A stretch of 64,000 bases of DNA from Labia minor (GCA_963082975.1 OY720344.1:98185781-98249780), one strand, 5' to 3'; counted from the first letter of the stretch, positions 47,310-60,627 are shown. Program-made: numbers and translations. The notes: generated by a model not told the origin, from the letters alone.

Positions 47310-47500
47310 ATATGCAATAATATTGTGATGTAATTTCATCGAAATCGGTTCAGTCAATTTTGAGTCTATAACGTGAGAATTTCCGGACAGACATACAGAC
47401 ATACAGACAGACATGAAAAATCCTAAAGTCACCCTCAAGAAACGCGAAGATATGCAAAAATTTTTAAATTCTAGCAATGTGCAGACAAAAACCTTTATAT
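47310..47500 (+). repeat. Fragment of a further 'gaaat-cggtt / CAGACAGACA' repeat
   Basis: 'atttcatcgaaatcggttca' followed by CAGACATACAGACATACAGA and a terminal-like 'ttctagcaatgtgcagac'. The style matches the interiors of families A-C (a 'gatgaaatttggt' phrase then a GACAGACA tract), but the sequence is not the same family. Confidence 0.45.
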
Positions 47501-50340
47501 ATATAGAAAGAGATAGAGATTATTAGTAAACTATTAAAATACAATAGAGATTGCAAGGGACTCTTAAAAATGATTTAATCCTAAATATTATTAACCTTTG
47601 CCATGTTCACCCTAATATAGCTGAACATAATATGATACACAATTCTATTATACTAGTTAAGTTGTAGGCACTAAATTTTATCCTTTCAACCTGTGTATAT
47701 AAATATTTATAAAATATTAATAGTAATAATAACAATACTATATTTTTTAAAATTATTATTTTTTGCAAATTATAACCTTGCTAAGTTTTTAACTCTTGAA
47801 TTTAATTTGCCTAATTCATGACCAAACCTTTGAATTACGATTGAATTCATATTTTATTTAAGGATTGTATTTTATATAAATAATAATAATATTAATAATA
47901 AAACTTTCAATTTTATGTTATTCAATATATTTTCTTTTATAATATAACGAAAAGGATCATTATTATTGTGTAGATTAAACTCATTCTATAATATAAATGT
48001 AAATATTAAAAAAAAATGTATTTTCTATTTTCACAAAAATATATAAACAGTATAGAATATAGTACATACGGTATATATACTAAATGTATTATACTTACTA
48101 TTTAAATATTTGTTTTCTAAAATGAAAACATTGGTAATAATTTCATTTTTTTTTTTTTATATATTATTTTTTTATTTATTTATCATTTATTTTTTTTAGT
48201 CTTTGTACAATTGAAGTGAAATAGCAAAATATTTGGATTACTTTATTATATATAGTTATATATATATATATATATATCTACGTACAAACATAAATAAAAA
48301 GAATACATTTCTTTTGATTTAAAGGTTTTGAACAAACAATATGTCAACAAATAAGCACAAATGTTTTGATATTGTTTTTTTTTTGTGTGTGTTATGATTT
48401 GAAAAGTCTCTAGAATTGAACCAGTGGATCGGTGAATAAAAGGGTGAAAAGGATAGCGTTCAATCCAAGATCATCCTCCACCCTGTTGTCGTTGTTTTCG
48501 AAAATGTCAACAGAATCTTTCGTTTGCTTACTTCTCCCCTTCGGCTACATATAAAATAAACGCTCAACTGAGTTGTTTACCTTTGACAAAAGGGGTTGTT
48601 TTTAATATTCGTCGGTAGCAAGTGTTGATTGAACTTTGGTGGCAGTTGGGGATGACATTTTCACCAGGAATATGGTAGAATAGGGAAGGAATAAGGTGGA
48701 TGATTGGACTGCTTTAAAAAAAAACTAAAAGTAAAAAAGAAAAATAAGTAGAAGTGCCAATCTCCGAATAAGTAATTTATAAAATCCATGAGTCCATGAG
48801 GGAGGTATTCGATAATATCCATTTTAATATACGTATATATATATTATATATATATATATATATATTGTATTGTATTGCATTGAAGAAAAAATAAATAAAG
48901 ATTTTATCAAATAATATAAAAAAAAATTGCTTCACGGCAAATGTGCTCATAAAGCAACAAAAGTGTTATCAATTTTTAACATCATTGAAAATTCAAATTT
49001 AAATTATGTTTATTATTCTTTGGGTAAAAGTATAAAAATATAATATTCAAAAGAAATATATAATATATATATATATATATATTTATAAACCAAAAACATT
49101 TGTGAATAATCGAGATGAATGCTCAGTAGCAATATAAGGAAGATTGGAGAGAGTTAAATATAGGTGGTACTGATTGGAACAATATTATTATTTATAGTTA
49201 AAAACCTGCTAAAAAAAGAACAGATAAATAATTAATGAAATTTAATGTGTTAATTTCGAAATCGATAAGATGAATAATTTCTCCCCTCCTCTGAAAAACA
49301 GAAATAATAAAATAGATAACATTTTACTCATTTATTTATATCCAAACAATCCTTTTTATGTTTTGAAGTTGAATTTTCCAATTTTATGAAATACTTATTA
49401 TACCATTGGTTTGACTAGTGTGTAATAGATGCCGGGCGAGTATAGCTGGTTGTCTAATTTCACGGCGGAAATTGCTAATTGGATACTAATCTCAAAGTGG
49501 ATAGAATGAGAAGGGAAATTTCCCCTTTTCAGATTAGATATCCATAAGACATCTATCCTGTTGGGATATATATGAGCATCAAATGTGATCCGTAAAATAC
49601 AATTAAAAATTGGAATTAGTATATATTTTATAATTAAAATTGTATTTAAAATAAAAAAATTCTTAAAATATTTTTGTTATAATTTATAGTAACAAATTAT
49701 TTATAAAATTATGTTGTTTTTTTTAAATAATAAATTAATTTTATTTATTTCTTAATTAAATTAAAATTTTATAATTTTTTAAATTTCTAATTGATAAAAG
49801 ATCAAAATAAATGGGGATAGAATTTTTTTTTTTTTTGAGGAAAAGACTAAAATGAGAAAGAGCAAGGGACATTATAAATATCAATATATCATAATTACCA
49901 TTAAATAGAACGTTAGTATAATTTATCATTGATATTCGAACAGTTTCAAAGTAAAATCAAATCCATTAATAGTCGATAAGTATTTCGTTAAAGCATTCCA
50001 GTGCTAATCTTTATCTTGGAACTTAACATTCAATGGATGATGGATTAACTTGCAAGTAAATGGCCAATTGGTGAGATCGAATCATCGATCAACCTTTAAG
50101 ATAATAAAGCTTGCGACTAATTTGTTATAAGCGGTATAATTAATATTAAATAACAAAATTAAATTAAATTAACTTCTTTACGATATTAAATATATAGTAT
50201 ATATATATAAATCTAATTTTAATTAATTTCATATCTCAAAAGTGAAAAAATTTTGAAGTTGAATGATATGAATGCTTAATTTTCTATTCAGATTTGTATA
50301 TATTTAATTATATATATATATATATTTATATAGGAATATG
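47501..50340. other. Non-coding, AT-rich; complex islands at 48420-48700 and 49420-49580
   Basis: The second island contains GGGAAATTTCCC (49513-49524), a perfect palindrome matching the Rel/NF-kappaB (Dorsal-type) consensus. It could be chance. (TA)n runs at 48258-48276, 48837-48865 and 49060-49082. Confidence 0.45.
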
Positions 50341-50412
50341 AATCTAATATATTTATCAACCTTTATTTATAACCCATAAATGAACTTCTTATAAACAAAT
50401 GAGAAACAAGAA

Positions 50413-51330
50413 GTGGCCAATCTGAGATCTCACTCATCAAAGTATAAAATACATGAATATATTTATTTAGAGCGCCGTTCAGCGTTGTGGAGCGAACATC
50501 GTAAAAATTATTTCTGCGATATCGCATACAACCGCGGTGATATGGCCGATTTGACTTATACAATAACCAAATCAGGCCTTCTCTATGAATTCAACATTCG
50601 TCGCCTTAAACTTCGGACCCCAACAACTCATTGTTTGGACCTCGGCGCCGATTATAACTCCATAGATAGCGCTGAGGGCATCGTCCCCTGCCCAGATCGC
50701 ATACTCTCGCCCTCACTTCCACGAACACAGTACCTTGGTGTGGATCTCGCCCTAGGATTAAACATAAGGCATATGACTCAACATTCGAACAACTACCAAT
50801 TATCCGGACGCAATCCTACAATCCAGTAAAGGCCAAATTAACTTGTGTTTATAACCATCATATATGGGTGATTCATGACATTAAAAGGGTGGGAAAAGCG
50901 CATTGTTTCTTCTTCTATGCAGCTTGTGAATGTTTATTCGGATAGCACACCACCACCACTCTATACGATACAATTCGATTTTGGCATCTAGCTTCTGCAC
51001 AACTTCTCAACCTATACAGGAATAATAATACGGAACTGATTTAGTTTGATAGCTCGAGTGGAATCAGCAGAAATACACAGGAGCGCAAATGTTAAACCAT
51101 TGGCTAAGCCATAGCCAAGACTGGCCAAGCTGGGTCAAGCTTAGCCACGCTGACATGAGTTGTGACATTCTTCCAATTATACTTTCTATGATATAAGTTA
51201 CTGTTGTGTATCAATTATAACGAATTGTAAATTTGTGCTATCTTCATCAGTTGCATCGTTTATTGCAATAAAATTATGAAAATTCTCTTGATTTAGTTTG
51301 ATAGCTCGAGTGGAATCAGCAGACTGTTTA
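50413..51330 (+). mobile_element. Possible LTR-retroelement fossil (3' part), unidentified open frame
   Basis: A GC-richer block. An open frame at 50413-50829 (138 codons, from 'ANLRSHSSKYKIHEYIY' to 'HSNNYQLSGRNPTIQ') shows no domain I recognise. Downstream, TGTTAAACC (51090) follows 'caggagcgcaaa', like an LTR start after a polypurine tract. AATAAA lies at 51267-51272. A 35-bp direct repeat brackets this part. LTR identity is an inference; it looks truncated and old, and could instead be a host-derived or other retrosequence. Confidence 0.3.
51037..51323 (+). repeat. 35-bp exact direct repeat, 252 bp apart
   Basis: TGATTTAGTTTGATAGCTCG then AGTGGAATCAGCAGA occurs at 51037-51071 and 51289-51323 with no mismatch. 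The intervening 217 bp includes GGCTAAGCC and an AATAAA signal. Confidence 0.9.
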
Positions 51331-52850
51331 ATTTTTATGTATTTGTTTCAAATTTTCGTATGGCGAGAAGTGTCTCATAATATATATATATATTATATTA
51401 TATTATAAATGTGTTTTATTTATTATATTATATAATTAATTACATACAATATTATTTTTATATAATTTAAATATTTTAATATTATTTTCAGTTATTTTTT
51501 TAAAAAATATTTTTAAGATTTATTTTTTGCTTATTCTAAAAAAACCTCTTAAATTGTAAAAATCCATTGCTAGAAAAAAATTCACTAAATATAAAAAGAA
51601 TAATTAATTATTTTATTAATTTTCTCAATTAACCTTTTAATATTTAAAATTTATTTGAAAATAAGATTAAAACGCGAATTTTTTAAATTTATAGGCAATA
51701 TTACATTCACTAGACTAAGAATGGAATAGAAGGGAGATCAGGAGAGAATATTGTATTGGTGAAGGAATATAATTGCTGTAGCGAAGAATTATAAAGTCCA
51801 AAAACGCATTAGAAGGAAATAGAGAAGAATAGATATTATATATACATATAATATATATATATATTTTTTGTTAATGAAAATTATTTGTATAGGTTTAGAT
51901 TTACATTACAATTGTAACAATTTTATTATTATGTTTATACATCTACTATTTTTACTATAGTATAGTTACACTATAAATCATTAATGTAATATTTTATAAT
52001 ATAGTATAATTTTTTACTTCTATTCACATCCTATATACCATTTTTAGACATAAATCTATCTTTCCCTCTTCCCTTTCTGTTGTTACTTTCTCATATCCTT
52101 TTAAGTCTTTTTTTTATTATGATAGGTTTTATGGGTTTTTAACAATTTATGCTTTCTACGTATTCATTTTATTTCTTTGAAATCGAGGGAGGATTTAATC
52201 ATTTTTCTTTCAGGGTGGAAATTAAAAAAAAAAGACATAGGCGTTTCCGGTCTTTAAATTCATTGCCGAGGATCCATTCTTTTTCTCATTCGTTCATCAT
52301 TCACCTTCCAGCATTTTTCATCTTTTCGTTTATGTTAGCACATCTTTAATCATAGAGAGCGGAGTTTCAAAATAAACGAACACGCTATAATCATGCTTTT
52401 ACAGCACACAAGATCCCTTATCTTATTCATTTAAAATTTACAAATAAGTAATTCTGTTAATGAAGTAAATTCAATTATCATATTTAACAGTGAATTGAAA
52501 ATGTTTAATCTGATTAATTAAATACTTTGAATTTCCTTTTTTTTATGTAATTTCATTAATTAAGATTGTTGATATATATAACGTTTGAATAGATGATATT
52601 TACATATATAATACTTGTGGTTATATATTCTATTATATTAATTAAATTTTTTTAAATATTAGATATTATAATTGCATTTGTTATATTTCTTTGAATGTTT
52701 AATTTTATATCAATATAATTCATATTACACAATTTTTTTCATAAAGATTTACGTATACCAATTGATAAATATTTTTTTTTGAATTTAAACAAATTACAAG
52801 AATAAATAAAGGCAATTTAAATTTATATTTTTAATATTTAGTTTTTTTTT
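51331..52850. other. AT-rich non-coding, nothing recognised
   Basis: A/T tracts, and a more complex stretch at 52180-52420 without a supported frame. Confidence 0.5.
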
Positions 52851-52857
52851 GAAACTG

Positions 52858-53108
52858 AGAAGGTGCCACAGGGTGGAAGCTAGTGCAACTGGCTCACATT
52901 CTCGTGGTCCCGGGTTCAAGTCCCGGGCCTGGCAAGGGAATTTCCCTAGCTGGGGTTTATGGGACGAAGTCAACCCAACCTCCGGGATCAACATTGGAAA
53001 GCTACTTGATAAAAAGTAGCGCCTCCAATCAAGAAAATCCAGGTAAAGGTTGATAGGTTCTACTGATCATAGGACACCTAATTGATATAACCGACTTGAC
53101 AGGCTGAT
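52858..53108 (+). repeat. tRNA-derived SINE (family S), best full-length copy
   Basis: The tRNA-like head runs from 'gaagctagtgcaactggctc' to box B GGTTCAAGTCC (52911-52921), in 'tcccgggttcaagtcccggg'. The body 'ggcaagggaatttccctag' continues through 'gtcaacccaacctccggga' to 'ggacacctaattgatataac' and 'cgacttgacaggctgatg'. The minus-strand 66-codon frame over it is an artefact. Confidence 0.88.
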
Positions 53109-53109
53109 G

Positions 53110-55540
53110 AAATTTAATAATTTATTGTTTTAATTTTATTTTATATTCTTTATGTATTTATCCACAAATTTTGAAAGGATAATTATTAGGACTTAAAAAA
53201 TTTATTTCTGGTCTGGCAGCAGAGAATCAACTTATTTGTTTATACTATATGCATATTCAAATTTTATAAGACAAAATTTCAAAATATTTGGAACTGTAAT
53301 ATATCTTAAGATAAAAATAATAAAAAAAAATATTTAAAATTTCAATTAAATTTCTTTAACAGGATTATTATTATTATAAAAATATTAAAATTACATATGT
53401 ATTGTTTAAAATGCCAATATCGGACCAAAGATAATTAAAATGTAATATTTTCTTACAAATAAAACTATTCAAGATTAAAAAAAAATATTGCAAATATTAA
53501 AAGAAAAAATTAGTACTTACTTATTAATAACAATTGGGTTATTAAATTATAGTAGTGTAGACACAAAAACAAGATAACTCACCTGAAAATAAGAAAAAAA
53601 TAATAATTAGATTACTTTATTTTAAACAACATAAATAAATATATATTAATGTATATACCTACATTTCATAATTTATTAAAAAAAGTATAATTCTGAAGAT
53701 AGGAACGATAGAAATTTTTCCCTTTTTCAATAAATAATTTTGAAATTCATTAAACTCAATTTAATAGCATTATTTCTTTCATAAATATGTAATTCGACAT
53801 ATATTTATCTCCAAAATAACAATCAAAAAAATAAAAAAATAATAAAAAATTGATTCTATTATATAATTTTAAAAGTAAAGACAGCCCAATCAATCTTTTT
53901 TTTAAGTAAATAAGATTCTTTATAATAAAGTATAAAAATAAAACTCTCTTAATAAAACATTTTTCTATTATATTATAATTCTTAATCGTAATTCTCATTC
54001 TCATATGAGCCATGAGGCCAATAATTCATTCTGTTTCTTGCCTAATAAGAAAGTAGGACTGATAAATAAATAAATGTTGAAAAAAAAACAAAACATTCTT
54101 TGAATAATATGCAACAAAGAAAACATGAATGCTCCTACCAAATGGAGAAGACAAGTCAAAATAAATTTCATGAGAAACATTTAAATAAATCAACAATTTT
54201 ATAAATTTTCATTAAATTTTAAAATAATTACCTATCGGAAATAAGTACCGTAAATACGACTACAATATAAATATTATTCCAGGAAATCCTCGGAATTCAA
54301 GTGATTTTTAGAAAGTAAATAAAATATTGTATATGCAAGGAATTCAGAAAAATAAATCATAAAATAAAAATAAATACCATTAAAAATAATCAAAATTAAA
54401 ATGATTATTTAGAAAATTATTTTACAATATTTGTATGGATAATTTTTTCGTAGATATTATTCATAGATCACTAATGTTATAGTATACAATAACAATATGA
54501 AAAAAAATTTTATTATTATTTTATGATTTCCTTATTATATAATAGAATATTTCTTTAATTTTCATTGGTATATAGTTTAACTGATTATCCTGAAGGTAGT
54601 TCAACAATCACAAATAATTTTAAAAATAAAACAATGAAAACCATATTATTAAAATAAATTAATAAATTTTGATCTTTTCTATATCTATGGTTATTGAAAT
54701 ATCATTTATATTTGCTATTTTCAGAAATTATTTTATTTTATCAAAAAATCTATATAACATTTATAGTTTTAATCAATTTAGTTAATAATTGATCAATCAT
54801 AATAATAGAATGAACTATAGGATATAATTTTAGATTTTATTTAAGTTTCATGTGCCTTTAATGAAGCAGAAATATATATATATATATATATTTATTTATG
54901 AAGAATTATAAGAATTAGAAAGTGTTAAAAAAACATCCTGAATCATTAGAAATTCTAATTTGATAAACTTCTGTACATTACAGAAAATTTAAGTAACAAT
55001 GAAGATGGGAATAGCAATGTGAGTGGATTAATTTGAAAAGGGACTGCTTTTGTTATTCCCATTTGTTAGGATCAACGAATTTAGGGAAACAAACGTAAAT
55101 GAAAAGAGAGAAATGGAGTATTTGAAGTAAAATGATGAAAGAGAGAAGAACGTGACATCGCAATTCATTGAAATAATCTAAAACGATCCGTCTGTCTGTT
55201 TCTGTATTAAACATCGACAATAGACGGAAGATGATCACGGTTGCTTATCTACCGGCTTACATTAAAAATTCCTCCCATTCTTCCTCCTTTCAAGTTTTTC
55301 AATTATTTTTAAATAAGTTTTACGGTGTGGTGTTTGTTAATAGTTTTTTTTTTTAAACAAAACTCATACGAACTTTCTAAGGAATTGATAAATATTATAA
55401 AATGAGAGAACGCCAATTAAGGTAAATTGAATTTAGAAATTGAAAAAAAAAAACAAAACAATTTCGGTCTTTATAATTAAAAATATAATATAAAAATATA
55501 AAAACTAAAGCAAGTTCCTCAAAAAAACTCCTAACTTTTG
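53110..55540. other. AT-rich non-coding, nothing recognised
   Basis: The frames at 53756-54013 and 55053-55238 are AT-composition artefacts or unsupported. (TA)n at 54871-54890. Confidence 0.5.
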
Positions 55541-55544
55541 TACA

Positions 55545-55805
55545 TTCTATGAAAGGAAAATGTCTATCAGACTAAATGCCGCCTAAGCAGGATAAAGGTG
55601 TTGTATGATCAGTACAAAGAATCCTCTCACCCTTTATTTTAATCGGATTATGCACTTATTATTTCAAGTAACTTCCTAACTTTATGTGTACTTAGTTCCC
55701 ATAGACCCCAACAAGAAAGAATGTTTCTTGCCAATCCTGCAGTTAGAACTTGAGACATTGAGAGACAAGTGTGTTGCCACCCAGATTGTGAGACGTCTTG
55801 CCCTA
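55545..55805 (-). repeat. tRNA-derived SINE (family S), diverged
   Basis: The plus strand shows 'ttctatgaaaggaaaatgtc', 'ggtgttgtatgatcagtaca', 'ttcccatagaccccaacaa' and 'ttgccaatcctgcagttaga', all matching the reversed family S body. Box B is eroded. Older than the 52.9-kb copy. Confidence 0.75.
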
Positions 55806-57197
55806 AAAAGTATTTTTAGTTGTTTGAATTAAATAAAAGTATAAATAAATTACCTTTATTATAAATTAATTTATAATAATTTATATAATTTTATAATGAA
55901 TTTCAGTCATTTAAAAATGATTAATTTAATTTTTGGATTATATATATATATAAATTTATAACTTTTGAACATGGTAAGTTTTGAAGTCCATATTTCAGCA
56001 CTATAGTTATCACCTTCGTACTGTTGAAAATTAATTAATTATCCTTTAATGGATAGTTAATTTTTATTGGCACATATACCTATATACAAATTGTCCCATA
56101 AATGTCCTAATATTTAACCTAAAAGGGACATATACACATATTCATATATGTATATAAAATCGATAGTTATTATATAAATAATAATCGAATCACAGTTCCT
56201 TACCTAAAATGCTTATGATATATTTACTCCCCCCCTCAAAGTTGATAATTAAAATCATATTAAATATTTGTAATATGATTTTTAAAAAATTTACAGCTCA
56301 GAAAATAGATGAAATAGAGAGTGAAATAAAAAGAAACTATTATTTATACCTAGGCACTGTCAATAAATCAAATCATTATAAAATGTTTATAGATCCATAT
56401 AACATTTGGCTTTTAATGTTCAAAACATCCGAAGAATTTGTGAGAGATTCACATTTAAAAAAAAATCATGTAATTTACCTATTAAATACTATGCTATAAA
56501 AATATTTGATTATATGATTCAGTTTTAAAGTTCATATATCAAAACATGACTGGGAAAACTTCGTTATTCCTTTTATTTTCTTGTTAGAGCAACTTTATAT
56601 ACTATATTTAATTTAGTTAATTGATCTTCTAAAAATCTTAAAAAAAAAAGTTTTCTATTTCATTCATCTTTTATAATGTATTTTTACCATTTATTTTGAA
56701 AGAAGAAGAAAAAAAAAATGGCAAGTTATAGTAAAAAGAAAAACAAATTAAATTGAAAGAAGTTTATTCGAAAGTAAATTGATTAATTAAAGTGAAGTGA
56801 AGCCGTCATCTGAACCAGTCGGGATTAAAGTGATTAATGATCTTCAAATGCCACCTGGAGGGGTTGGAGTTAATGAGAAAGATTTGACAACCGATCACTT
56901 GAGTTGCTTTAATAGAATTAAATGAATTTTGTCAAATTGGGGTCAATTTTGAAAACATACCACGTCTGGTTAGGGTGAAAGGGCAGACAATGTGAGTGAA
57001 CCAAGTTGATATTTGTAGTTGATTCAGGAATTTCAATGAGGGGGTGATTCAGATGATAAGCGTTATAGCAAGTAATTTCTTGATATGAATATCCATTAGA
57101 AAGAGAGAATATAGGATGCATGATTCAAATACGGAAATATATGAAATAAACAACAAAAAAAACAATTCATAGAAAATTAATCATAAATTAGATAGTT
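55806..57197. other. AT-rich non-coding, nothing recognised
   Basis: A 96-codon frame at 56209-56499 and a 67-codon minus frame at 56918-57121 have no domain. The stretch at 56800-57100 is somewhat less AT-rich. Confidence 0.45.
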
Positions 57198-57205
57198 ATA
57201 TATAG

Positions 57206-60200
57206 CAGTGCTCCGCAACGTTTTTTTATTCGTGGCACACCAAAAGCTTTTTCTGGTTTTCACGGTACACCAAATTTAATAGGTATAAATATAATAAAAC
57301 AACACGTATACACATCAGAAAATAATACATTAATTAATATTTTAATTCGTTTTATTTTACATATTTACTATATTATATGTACATAACATATATAATTAAT
57401 TACAAAACTACAATAATACAAAAAAATAGGCAAAAAGGGTAATTAATGTGATACTTGAGCTTGTTTCAAGGAACACAAGTATTTTATATTGGGCTCGATA
57501 TTTGATAGTGCAACTCGAAGTTCTTGATCGAGATTTTTTAAGCAAGACCGCTTATCATTTTTAATTAAAAGAAGTGTCGAAAAGCTTTGCTCGCATGAAT
57601 ATGTCGTTGAAAAGGGGATTAAAATTGAAATAGCCTGTTTTGAAATTTGAGGATATTCATTCTTAGCCGAAATCCAGAAAACATCCAATGGAACTTCTCC
57701 AAAAGTAAGTTTTAACGTCCCGTCGTTACTCAGTTCAATAAACTCTTCTTTAAATTTAAGAGAAAATGCATCAACAGATTTTTTTGCATTAGTTGCAAAA
57801 GGATTGCGAATCCAATCATATTCTTCACTTTTAATCGAATGAAAATAGTAGTCGAATTTATTTTCCAGTGTTGTTAAATGGGATTGGGCCAGATCGATAA
57901 TTAATTGCCTATTTTCAATTATTGTATTATGAACCCTTTGAAACATTTCTAAAGAGTTGTTACTTAGTTCATTCTGCCAAAGTTCCAGTTTATTTTTGAA
58001 CCATTGCAATTTGTCGGAACAGGTTAATAAGTTTTCATTCGGACCTTGCATTTTTCTATTAAGTTCATTAAGATGGTCGAAAATGTCAGCCATATATGCA
58101 AGTTTGGCGATCCAACTGTTATCTTCGAAGTGCTGGCCGAGTTCGGGCATATTTTGATTTAGTAAAAACTGATGCACTTCACAGCGAAGTTCAAACAATC
58201 TAGTCAACACTTTTCCTCGGGATAACCAACGTACTTCAGTATAAAATAATAAAGATTTATGTTCTGAACCCATTTCTTCACAAAGCATTTCGAAAATTCT
58301 TGTATTTAAAGCTCTTATTTTAATAAAATTTATAATTTTGATGCATTAATTCATAGTTTTTAAAAGTTGTTCTGGTAAATTCTTCACCATCAATACATCC
58401 CGATGTATGCAGCAATGTGTAAATTGTATTGCCGGATTTTGTTGTTTTACAAAGGCAACAAAACCCTTTATGTTACCAGTCATTGCTGCGGCGCCATCAG
58501 TACAAATACTCATGCAGTTACTCCATTGTAGATTATGTATTTTGAAGAAATCATCAGTTACTCGAAAAATATCCTCTCCAGTAGTTCGTTCGGAAAGTTT
58601 TTTACAAAATAAAAAATTTTCTTTTATGCAATCTTCGCCAACAAAACGTACAATTGCAATTAATTGTGCTTGATTTTTAATATCCGTTGACTCGTCAATT
58701 TGAAGAGCAAAATTGTTAGCTGCGATCAATTTCAAAATAAGCGTGTTCAAAATATCTGTTGACATGTCGCCAATACGTCTTTTAATAGTTTCAGCTGACC
58801 GTGAAACCTTACTCACTTCCTGAACCTCTTTAGGTCCAAGCATAACTCGCACAATTTCCATACTTGCTGGTTTAATAAGTTTTTCTCCAATAGTATGAGG
58901 TTTCTTTTCACGAGCTATTAATCTTGCAATGTAATAGCTAGCTTCTAATGCTTTATCGGAAACAGATACGGTCGACATCATAAATTTTTTTTGTTTTAAA
59001 TTTTGAGCCAAAAACTTTTGAAAATATGATATATCCTTTTTAGCACAATTCGGATGTTTTGAAGTTAGATGGCGATTTAGTTTACTGGGCACCATTGAGT
59101 CGTTTGTTAATTGTTCGTTGCAAATTACACACATTTCGGAGCCGCTTCATCGCCGCACCAATAAAAGCCATAACGAATGTAGTCTTCGAAGTATTTTCTA
59201 TTCACAATCTTTCTTTTCTTAGCAATACTGCTTGTGCAAGGTTCATCATCTTCTGCCCGAGAAGTAGATTGTTTTCCAAATAAAAATTTATCCATATTGA
59301 AATGGGCACAAAAATAAATCACGTTAATAACAAACACGAATGGTTAATTTATAAACTTCTGCGATTTAATTTATAGGGGTGTATGTGTCCAGTAGAAATT
59401 CGTATCTAACACTGACAATATAATATAATAAATATATATTTTATGTTAGAGATTACAATTTATAAAAAAGTTCGTATTGCAATATTTTAAACAAAGTTGT
59501 ATATATATATAAATATAAGTTACAAATTTGTTTAAAATGTATGTTTAAAATAATATATAAATTATATATGTATATACATATATACATGCATATGAAATTC
59601 ATCTTTCTTGTGAAATAGCGCGAATTTCGTCTGTTTTAAAATTTCTTACGCAGAAGTTTTCACTTCTATCGGCCAGTCCCACGACTACCAATTTTGCTTT
59701 TTTAATTTCGAAAAGCTGCAAAGCACTTTTTTTTGTCTTTAGTTTGTTTTATAACCACTTGGGGCTAAACAGTTTTTCAAAAAAACACTAAAGAAAAAAA
59801 TATATATATTATATATTTATGTATTATTGAGGAGCACAAGTTCATTCATTTTAATCAGATTGATGCAAATGTGTAACATTTAATAATTGTAATAAATAAT
59901 TAAAGAATTGTATATCAATATATTTTAAAGGGTAGAGCGAGAGCTCGGTGTCTCAGGTATTAATATTACCAGCCAAATCTAATAATAATGAATCATTTTT
60001 TAACTTAAGTACCGAGCCAAGGCTCGGGGTCCCGGTACTTGTATTTATGATTGAAAATGTAAAGTTTTCAGTACGACCCAGACTACAGAGTCCATCTTCT
60101 ATTTACTTCTATTGCCATCCATTTCTTCTATTGTGTGAATACATTATAGCAAGTGCTAAACAATTGTTATTTTATTGATGGTTTTGCATTGAAATATAGT

Positions 60201-60332
60201 AAGTATATACAATTCGTTTTTATAAATTGTAAATTTGTATTAGAGTACATTGCATTAAAATAAATATGTTGTGTAATTTCAAGCGGCGGCACACCTGTGT
60301 TTCAGCTGCGGCACACCGGTTGCGGAGCACTG
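57206..60332 (-). mobile_element. Near-complete autonomous hAT transposon (Buster/ZBED5 type), 3127 bp
   Basis: Terminal inverted repeats CAGTGCTCCGCAAC (57206-57219) and the inverse (60319-60332), with further similarity GTGGCACACC / GTGTGCCGC just inside. An exact 8-bp target duplication ATATATAG sits at 57198-57205 and 60333-60340. It encodes a single-exon transposase on the minus strand. It has ~240 bp of 3' flank and ~1040 bp of 5' leader/promoter region (59296-60332), the latter with no frame. The intact ends, perfect duplication and only two coding lesions point to a recent insertion. Confidence 0.96.
57443..59295 (-). pseudogene. hAT (Buster/ZBED5-like) transposase, two lesions
   Basis: The start is taken at ATG 59295 (MDKFLFGKQSTSRAEDD), as in ZBED5-like proteins; the upstream in-frame ATG at 59337 lacks family similarity. 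Domains in order: a BED zinc finger (DYIRYGF...KC-VIC...LNRHLTSKHP, about 59180-59045); the DDE/RNase H fold with LQIDESTD and CTDGAAAM carrying catalytic aspartates; the HCCIH motif; RWLSRGK; a helical insertion; and the C-terminal YSCEQSFS (catalytic Glu) plus the dimerisation segment LRVALSNIEP. Lesions: an extra GT in a TGTGTGTA run inside the finger (near 59128-59134) shifts the frame by 2, and a TAA at 58346-58348 interrupts the frame just before 'KIINFIK'. Total 1853 bp; 616 codons plus stop once the 2-bp slip is discounted, normal for the family. No intron seen. Confidence 0.95.
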
Positions 60333-60340
60333 ATATATAG

Positions 60341-60381
60341 GATAGTGATCTTGGAACTTATCTTAAATCGAAATGTCTAAT
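60341..60381 (+). repeat. Left copy of a 41-bp duplication (uninterrupted)
   Basis: 'gatagtgatcttggaactta' followed by 'tcttaaatcgaaatgtctaa' and t. The second copy (60870-60897 plus 61158-61170) is identical but split by a hAT MITE, so this copy preserves the pre-insertion site. Confidence 0.9.
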
Positions 60382-60627
60382 GGCTTTTTGACAATGGATC
60401 TAATTAATTTCTGTGGACAAATAACAGTGAATGTGATATATTATTGTTGGTTTTGGATTATTTTATGATGAATTTTTCGTTATGGAGACAAACAAAAAAA
60501 AACATGACAAATTATGCTATTTATAACCAACCTTAACACCAGATTCAAGTGTCAACTTTCATCGTTTAGAGATAAATTTTATTCCTTTTTTTTCCTCGAC
60601 GAAATATAGAAAAAATAAAAAATTAAT

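Noticed and set aside
52900-52935. Functional tRNA gene at the box B of the SINE
   Set aside because: Only a T-arm-like segment is present; no acceptor stem pairing, and the sequence recurs as a SINE head.
53756-54013. 85-codon minus frame, possible membrane protein
   Set aside because: AT-driven Phe/Leu/Ile/Tyr bias and no start context, domain or neighbouring exon.
57957-58673. Plus-strand frames opposite the hAT transposase
   Set aside because: They are antisense shadows of the transposase coding sequence.
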